Assembly (NCBI GenBank): GCA_017302195.1
Contig: JAFLEG010000103.1
Coordinates: forward strand, 1 to 9,858
Origin: Verrucomicrobiota bacterium
Lineage (GTDB): Bacteria > Verrucomicrobiota > Verrucomicrobiia > Limisphaerales > UBA9464
Reading direction: 5' to 3'
DNA: 9,858 nt
Below the pieces are notes generated by a model that did no database searches, was not told the origin of the DNA, and saw only the letters and a list, made by a program, of their open reading frames with translations. This document shows, in pieces, positions 7,101 to 9,858 of this stretch (its first letter is position 1; each line of letters opens with the position of its first letter). A program made the position numbers and the translations under genes.

Positions 7101-8917
7101 TTCAACTGGCACTGACCCTGGGTGAGTTTTCCGATCCGGCCGCCGCCCGGACCCTCTCGCGCATTGCGGCGGCCGATGGGACCAACGGGTGGATCCGGGC
7201 CGCGGTGCTCAGCTCGGTGCTGGCCTCCCCGGTGTCCTTTGCCGACGAGTTTGCCGCGGCGTCCCGCTCCGGTCAGACGCATGCCGAACTGCGACGCGCG
7301 GTGGTGGATTCCCTGATCGCCGCGGAGGCGGACGCCGCCCTGGCGCGCTGGCTCCGGCGGTCGTTTCCGGCCGACGCGGCGTTGGACACCACCGCCCAGG
7401 CGGAGGCGCTGCACCTGCTGGCGCGACCGGCCACCCGGCCCGAATTGATGGACCGACTGGGCGCCGCATCGGATCCCGAAGCGGCCGGGGCGCTGGCTGG
7501 ACTTCAGGAATCGCTGGGTGCCACCGCGACGGCGCTGGCCCACGATCCGGCCACTCCCGACGGCGTCCGGGTGGGCGCCATCGCGTTGCTGGGAGAGAAG
7601 GCGCGGAGCGATCCGGACCGCAGTGGCGATCTGCTGCGGCTGCTGGATGCCGACGCTTCTCCAGCGGTCCGACTCGCCGTGGCGGCGGCGCTCCGGCGCC
7701 AGACCTCGCCCCGGCTTCCCGCAGCGATTCTTGAAGGGTGGTCCGCGCGCGGGCCCGGCCAGCGTGCGGCGTTGTTGGATATTCTGCTGTCCCGGGATGC
7801 CTGGGCCGAGGCCCTGCTGTCCGCCGTGCAGCAGGGCGAGGTGACGCCCGCCGAGATCTCCCCGGCCCAGCGCCAGCAGTTGCGCGCCTCCTCCCGCGAG
7901 GCGGTGCGGGACGCGGCGCACCGGCTTTGGCCGGCGGTGGAGTCTGACCGCGGTGCCGTGCTGGCCCGCTTTGAGCCCGTGCCACGGCTGACGGGCAATC
8001 CGGAATCGGGCGAGGCGCATTTCGAACGGCTGTGCTCCTCGTGCCATCAGGTCCGGGGACTGGGCCACCCTGTGGGCCCCGACCTCGCCGCCTTCCGTGC
8101 CAAGCCGGCACCCGACTTCCTGGCCGCGATTCTGGATCCCAACGCCGCCATCGAGCCCCGCTACCGCGCCTGGAGCATCGGGCTGAAGGATGGGCGTTCT
8201 TTGACCGGTGTGGTGCAGGACGAATCCTGTTCCGGTCTGACCGTGGTGCAGTCCGCGGGTCTGCGGGAGCGGGTACCGCGGTTGGACATCGCCGAGCTGA
8301 CGCCCGCGGAGCGATCCCTGATGCCCGAGGGCCTGGAGGCGGACCTGACGCCGGAGCAGTTGGCGGATCTCATCGCCTGGCTGAGGTGGAGTCCGGGGAC
8401 CTTTGGCGGCGCCGGTGTGGAGCAGATCACCGCCTCGCGTCGCCGTTTCCGGAGCGGCGATCCGATCCAGCCCACGGATCTGGGAGCCAACTTCGCCCCG
8501 CTGCCGTACCCGAGCTGGCTGGGTTCCCTGCCGATGCATTTCTGCCGAGCGACCGATGGACAGTCCTTCGTCCGCTGGCGCGTCCCGGTCCGGGAGCGGT
8601 GGCAGTTTCCCGCCGCCATGGGATTCGCCTCCAGTCCGGCCGCCCGCTTCGCCCTCCGGGTCAACGACCGCGAGGCGCTGGAGTTTGATCTGAGCCTGGA
8701 CGGCGCGCGCTGGTCGCGGGAGGACGGCGGCGTGGCGCTGTCGTATCGCGTCTCGGAGCACAGCGCCGAGGACAGCAACGGCGTCCTGGAGATCGCGCTC
8801 TCTCCGGAATGGGCGGGCACCGGCGACACCGTGACGTTTGAAGTGCGCGGCGCCCCCGCCGGCAGCCAGCGCTGGTTCGGACTCTACGACGTGCGTTCCT
8901 TGATCGAGGCGCCGTGA
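4154..8917 (+). CDS. Secreted fusion: neutral-ceramidase-like hydrolase + PVC-type dehydrogenase + HEAT-like region + cytochrome c
   Basis: This 1,587-residue protein is read without interruption. Residues 1-27 form a signal peptide (hydrophobic core near 11-23, likely cut after CRA). Residues ~32-455 are a neutral/alkaline ceramidase-like domain: GAARVEIS, THTHSAP with His122 and His124 as probable zinc ligands, YACHCTTLGG (His222), GDWAG, GCGADSNPDPRG (Ser264 near the nucleophile position of bacterial ceramidases) and YIPSRRIL followed by EGGYE. Residues ~475-855 are the PVC-type membrane-bound dehydrogenase module (TIGR02604-like): VAMDFATDGSVWVCEMRDYP, PTGL, LTSACGPEIYRD, STDSWFRPV and VVDFHRFVVEHPRWIP. 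Residues ~860-1270 are Ala/Leu/Arg-rich HEAT-like helices. Residues ~1280-1420 form the haem module (TIGR02603-like) with CSSCH (Cys1294, Cys1297, His1298) and Met1390 as candidate axial ligand. Residues ~1421-1587 are a beta-rich domain I do not recognise, ending RWFGLYDV. The likely role is periplasmic hydrolysis plus oxidation with electrons passed to haem; the true substrate is unknown and need not be ceramide. It probably forms an operon with the upstream hydrolase. Confidence 0.92.
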   Translation: METLISGRLRLVAVLLSAVLLAGMCRAAEDVLIPVGAARVEISPTNAVRLMGYAARAQSPAPTQILQPIYARALAIGADPEAALLITLDNCILPAAVAEDIRTRLATGLHLAPERIALTVTHTHSAPCLSGAAPNIFAVDIAPADQEAVDAYTRFLVGRVQEAAASALKDRQPARLAWGQGAARFAKNRRTAGGPVDHDLPLLRATSPEGRLRAVLVSYACHCTTLGGEVNATHGDWAGTAALALEREAPGVVALVAIGCGADSNPDPRGTVELVERHGAAIAAEARRLLALPLTPLTAAPSCRLKIIPLPFQTHFTRAQWEQRATNSGIVGHHARKWLARLDAGTPLPESLPYPVQTWAFGDQLAMVFLGGEVVVDYSLRLKRELDPDRVWINAYANDVPCYIPSRRILGEGGYEAESSLWYYDRPQQLSPDIEDQILGTVRDLLPAGYRLDPRDAERPPARSPEKSRGAFRVAPGFRVDLAAAEPLLDSPVAMDFATDGSVWVCEMRDYPSGLGGDGIAGGQVKRLRDDTADGRLDRAEVIAGALPFPTGLMTWRDGVLVCAAPDVWWIHPRHPGDPESAVGCQPAAGWTAERLLSGFATHNFQARVNGLRWGLDGWVHGSGGIFGGKVTVIRTGQIVDCQNRDFRFRPDTGEFEALAGVSQQGRARDDFDEWFGNDNSTLLWHFPLPDRYARRNPHGAGAGARQVLRGEGDAARLFPASRTLERFNDPHTANRLTSACGPEIYRDVLLGESLHGNAFICEPVHNLIRRAVLEADGPTFRERRAPEEVAAEFLASTDSWFRPVEVRTGPDGALWVVDFHRFVVEHPRWIPEDRLRELDVRAGEGTGRLWRIVSVDAPTRPLRDLTRLNPDDWVALLGSTNGVERDLTHRLLLERADTMPGLKDRVRQGVPRAQNAEGRAQFLSVLGGWNALDVGMLAPAWSEAHPRLRRFAVRLAETLPDRSIAPAPLLALAGDPDPGVRFQLALTLGEFSDPAAARTLSRIAAADGTNGWIRAAVLSSVLASPVSFADEFAAASRSGQTHAELRRAVVDSLIAAEADAALARWLRRSFPADAALDTTAQAEALHLLARPATRPELMDRLGAASDPEAAGALAGLQESLGATATALAHDPATPDGVRVGAIALLGEKARSDPDRSGDLLRLLDADASPAVRLAVAAALRRQTSPRLPAAILEGWSARGPGQRAALLDILLSRDAWAEALLSAVQQGEVTPAEISPAQRQQLRASSREAVRDAAHRLWPAVESDRGAVLARFEPVPRLTGNPESGEAHFERLCSSCHQVRGLGHPVGPDLAAFRAKPAPDFLAAILDPNAAIEPRYRAWSIGLKDGRSLTGVVQDESCSGLTVVQSAGLRERVPRLDIAELTPAERSLMPEGLEADLTPEQLADLIAWLRWSPGTFGGAGVEQITASRRRFRSGDPIQPTDLGANFAPLPYPSWLGSLPMHFCRATDGQSFVRWRVPVRERWQFPAAMGFASSPAARFALRVNDREALEFDLSLDGARWSREDGGVALSYRVSEHSAEDSNGVLEIALSPEWAGTGDTVTFEVRGAPAGSQRWFGLYDVRSLIEAP

Positions 8918-8934
8918 GATCCGCCCACGGCTGG

Positions 8935-8954
8935 CAGGCACACGCTTGCGCCTG
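8935..8954 (+). terminator. Weak hairpin just after the fusion gene
   Basis: CAGGC (8935-8939) pairs with GCCTG (8950-8954), with one mismatch and two further pairs inside. It lies 17 bases after the stop codon, where a terminator would be expected, but no T-tract follows. It is weak support for transcription termination. Confidence 0.25.
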
Positions 8955-8999
8955 TCTGAAACGTCCTCCACGGCGTGCATGGAATCGCCGGGGCGCTGC

Positions 9000-9028
9000 G
9001 GTGACGTTCCCGTTGTGAACGTGGCACC
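9000..9028. repeat. Bulged 10-bp hairpin between the fusion and FG-GAP genes
   Basis: GGTGACGTTC (9000-9009) pairs with GAACGT (9017-9022) and CACC (9025-9028), with a two-base GG bulge and a 7-base loop. It is the strongest secondary structure in this spacer. It could end transcription from upstream, protect mRNA 3' ends, act as an operator, or form a leader element for the gene starting at 9057. The following bases are not T-rich. Confidence 0.5.
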
Positions 9029-9056
9029 CTTGGGCCTATGCTTCCGACCATTCGCC

Positions 9057-9858
9057 ATGCATGCCACCGCACCTCCGCCGCGGCCCGATGCGGCACGTTC
9101 TCTCCAGGGCCTTGCCTGGACTTCCTCCCGTTCACTGGCGTTCGTGCTCGCCATCGCCCTGCTGGGGGTGCTGGAAGCCGCGGATCCCCCCGGCCAGACC
9201 GCCTTTCTCAAGGCCGGCAATGCGGATCCCCGCGATCGCTTCGGTGCGGCGTTGGCGGTCTCGGGTGACCTGCTGGTGGTCGGGGCGCCGGGCGAGGGCA
9301 GCCGGGCCACGGGGGTGAATGGCGACTCTGTGGATGACAGCCTGTTCGCCGCGGGCGCCGTGTATGTCTTCACGCGCTCCGGGGATGCCTGGATCCAGGA
9401 GGCCTATCTCAAAGCTTCGGACACCCATCAACGGGACGAATTTGGAGCCGCCGTGGCGTTTTCGGGGGACACGCTGGTGGTGGGCGCGCCGGGGTGGTCC
9501 ACCAACGGAAATGGCGTGGCTTCGGGACCGGGGGCGGCCTACGTCTTCGTGCGACGGGACGGCGCGTGGGTGCAGCAGGCCATGCTTCAGGCGGCGAACG
9601 CCGGCCAGAGCGATGAGTTCGGCGCGGCGGTCGCCGTGGATGGTGACACCGTGGTGATCGGGGCGCGGTCGGAGGATGGCGGGGCGGTCGGCGTGAACGG
9701 CGACGGTTCTGACAACGGCATCCCCCAGGCGGGCGCCGCCTACGTCTTCGTGCGGGGTGAGGGGCGGTGGATTCAGCAGGCGTATCTGAAGGCCTCCAAC
9801 AACCGCCGCGGCCCCTTCGGCGCCGGCGGGGAGTTTGGCTATTCCGTGGCCGTCTACG
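9057..9858 (+). CDS. Secreted FG-GAP (integrin-alpha-like) beta-propeller protein, 3' end outside window
   Basis: The first 267 codons of a longer gene are present. The start at ATG 9057 gives a long polar N-terminus followed by a hydrophobic segment (residues 27-39, LAFVLAIALLGVL) and a probable signal-peptidase site near EAADPP, so the mature protein is exported. Four FG-GAP repeats follow, beginning at residues ~60 (DRFGAALAVSGD), ~127 (DEFGAAVAFSGD), ~186 (DEFGAAVAVDGD) and ~259 (EFGYSVAV). Each complete one carries a VVGAP or VVIGA strand and an AVYVF/AAYVF-type strand before a WIQQAYLKA-like strand. The period varies from 59 to 73 residues. Such repeats fold as propeller blades, bind calcium in some proteins, and are frequent in large surface or secreted proteins of Verrucomicrobiota. 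The binding partner cannot be inferred. No ribosome-binding site is evident; the first residues are the least certain part. A 139-base spacer with a hairpin suggests separate transcription from the fusion gene. Confidence 0.85.
   Translation, partial: MHATAPPPRPDAARSLQGLAWTSSRSLAFVLAIALLGVLEAADPPGQTAFLKAGNADPRDRFGAALAVSGDLLVVGAPGEGSRATGVNGDSVDDSLFAAGAVYVFTRSGDAWIQEAYLKASDTHQRDEFGAAVAFSGDTLVVGAPGWSTNGNGVASGPGAAYVFVRRDGAWVQQAMLQAANAGQSDEFGAAVAVDGDTVVIGARSEDGGAVGVNGDGSDNGIPQAGAAYVFVRGEGRWIQQAYLKASNNRRGPFGAGGEFGYSVAVY

Noticed and set aside
9038..9268. A 76-codon frame starting at ATG 9038 upstream of the FG-GAP gene.
   Set aside because: It overlaps the FG-GAP frame out of phase and has no recognisable features. 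The FG-GAP frame starting at 9057 explains the region.
4772..9373. A 1,533-codon open frame on the minus strand, antisense to most of the fusion gene.
   Set aside because: It mirrors the codon bias of a strongly GC3-rich gene. Its translation is rich in Gly, Arg, Gln and His, has no domain, and crosses from the fusion gene into the FG-GAP gene. The plus-strand frame has clear domains throughout.

Overview
The window is very GC-rich, densely coding DNA from a member of the PVC superphylum, most likely a verrucomicrobion (Limisphaerales/Pedosphaera-like). The main evidence is the 1,587-residue protein at 4154..8917. It carries the 'PVC-type' dehydrogenase module, HEAT-like repeats and a C-terminal CxxCH haem module, a combination characteristic of Planctomycetota and Verrucomicrobiota. 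Shine-Dalgarno sites are mostly absent, and a repeat-filled divergent spacer also fits. The taxonomic call is inference from protein architecture.

Layout. On the minus strand, leftwards from 1695, are two closely spaced genes: an SDR dehydrogenase closely resembling L-fucose dehydrogenases (913..1695), then an SbcD-like metallophosphoesterase (1..884) that runs off the window and lacks an ordinary in-frame start codon. A 455-base divergent spacer (1696..2150) follows. It holds no convincing gene but contains two ~86-base direct repeats, several hairpins and a short tandem 9-mer. On the plus strand a secreted alpha/beta-hydrolase (2151..4166) overlaps by 13 bases a very large secreted fusion protein (4154..8917): neutral-ceramidase-like amidohydrolase, PVC-type dehydrogenase, HEAT-like region, cytochrome c and an unassigned C-terminal domain. 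After a 139-base spacer with a strong bulged hairpin comes the 5' part of a secreted FG-GAP beta-propeller protein (9057 to the window end).

How the genes may work together. The hydrolase and the fusion are translationally coupled and both carry export signals. They look like one periplasmic or outer-surface unit that cleaves an ester or amide substrate and passes electrons from oxidation of a product to a covalent haem; the substrate cannot be read from sequence. The divergent SDR acts in the cytoplasm, perhaps on a free sugar such as L-fucose. A shared role in scavenging complex glycans or glycolipids is possible but unproven.

The most noteworthy points are the one-polypeptide fusion of a ceramidase-like hydrolase with a dehydrogenase and cytochrome c, the intergenic repeat/hairpin cluster, and the missing start codon of the metallophosphoesterase. 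I see no CRISPR array, tRNA, rRNA, transposase or phage gene.
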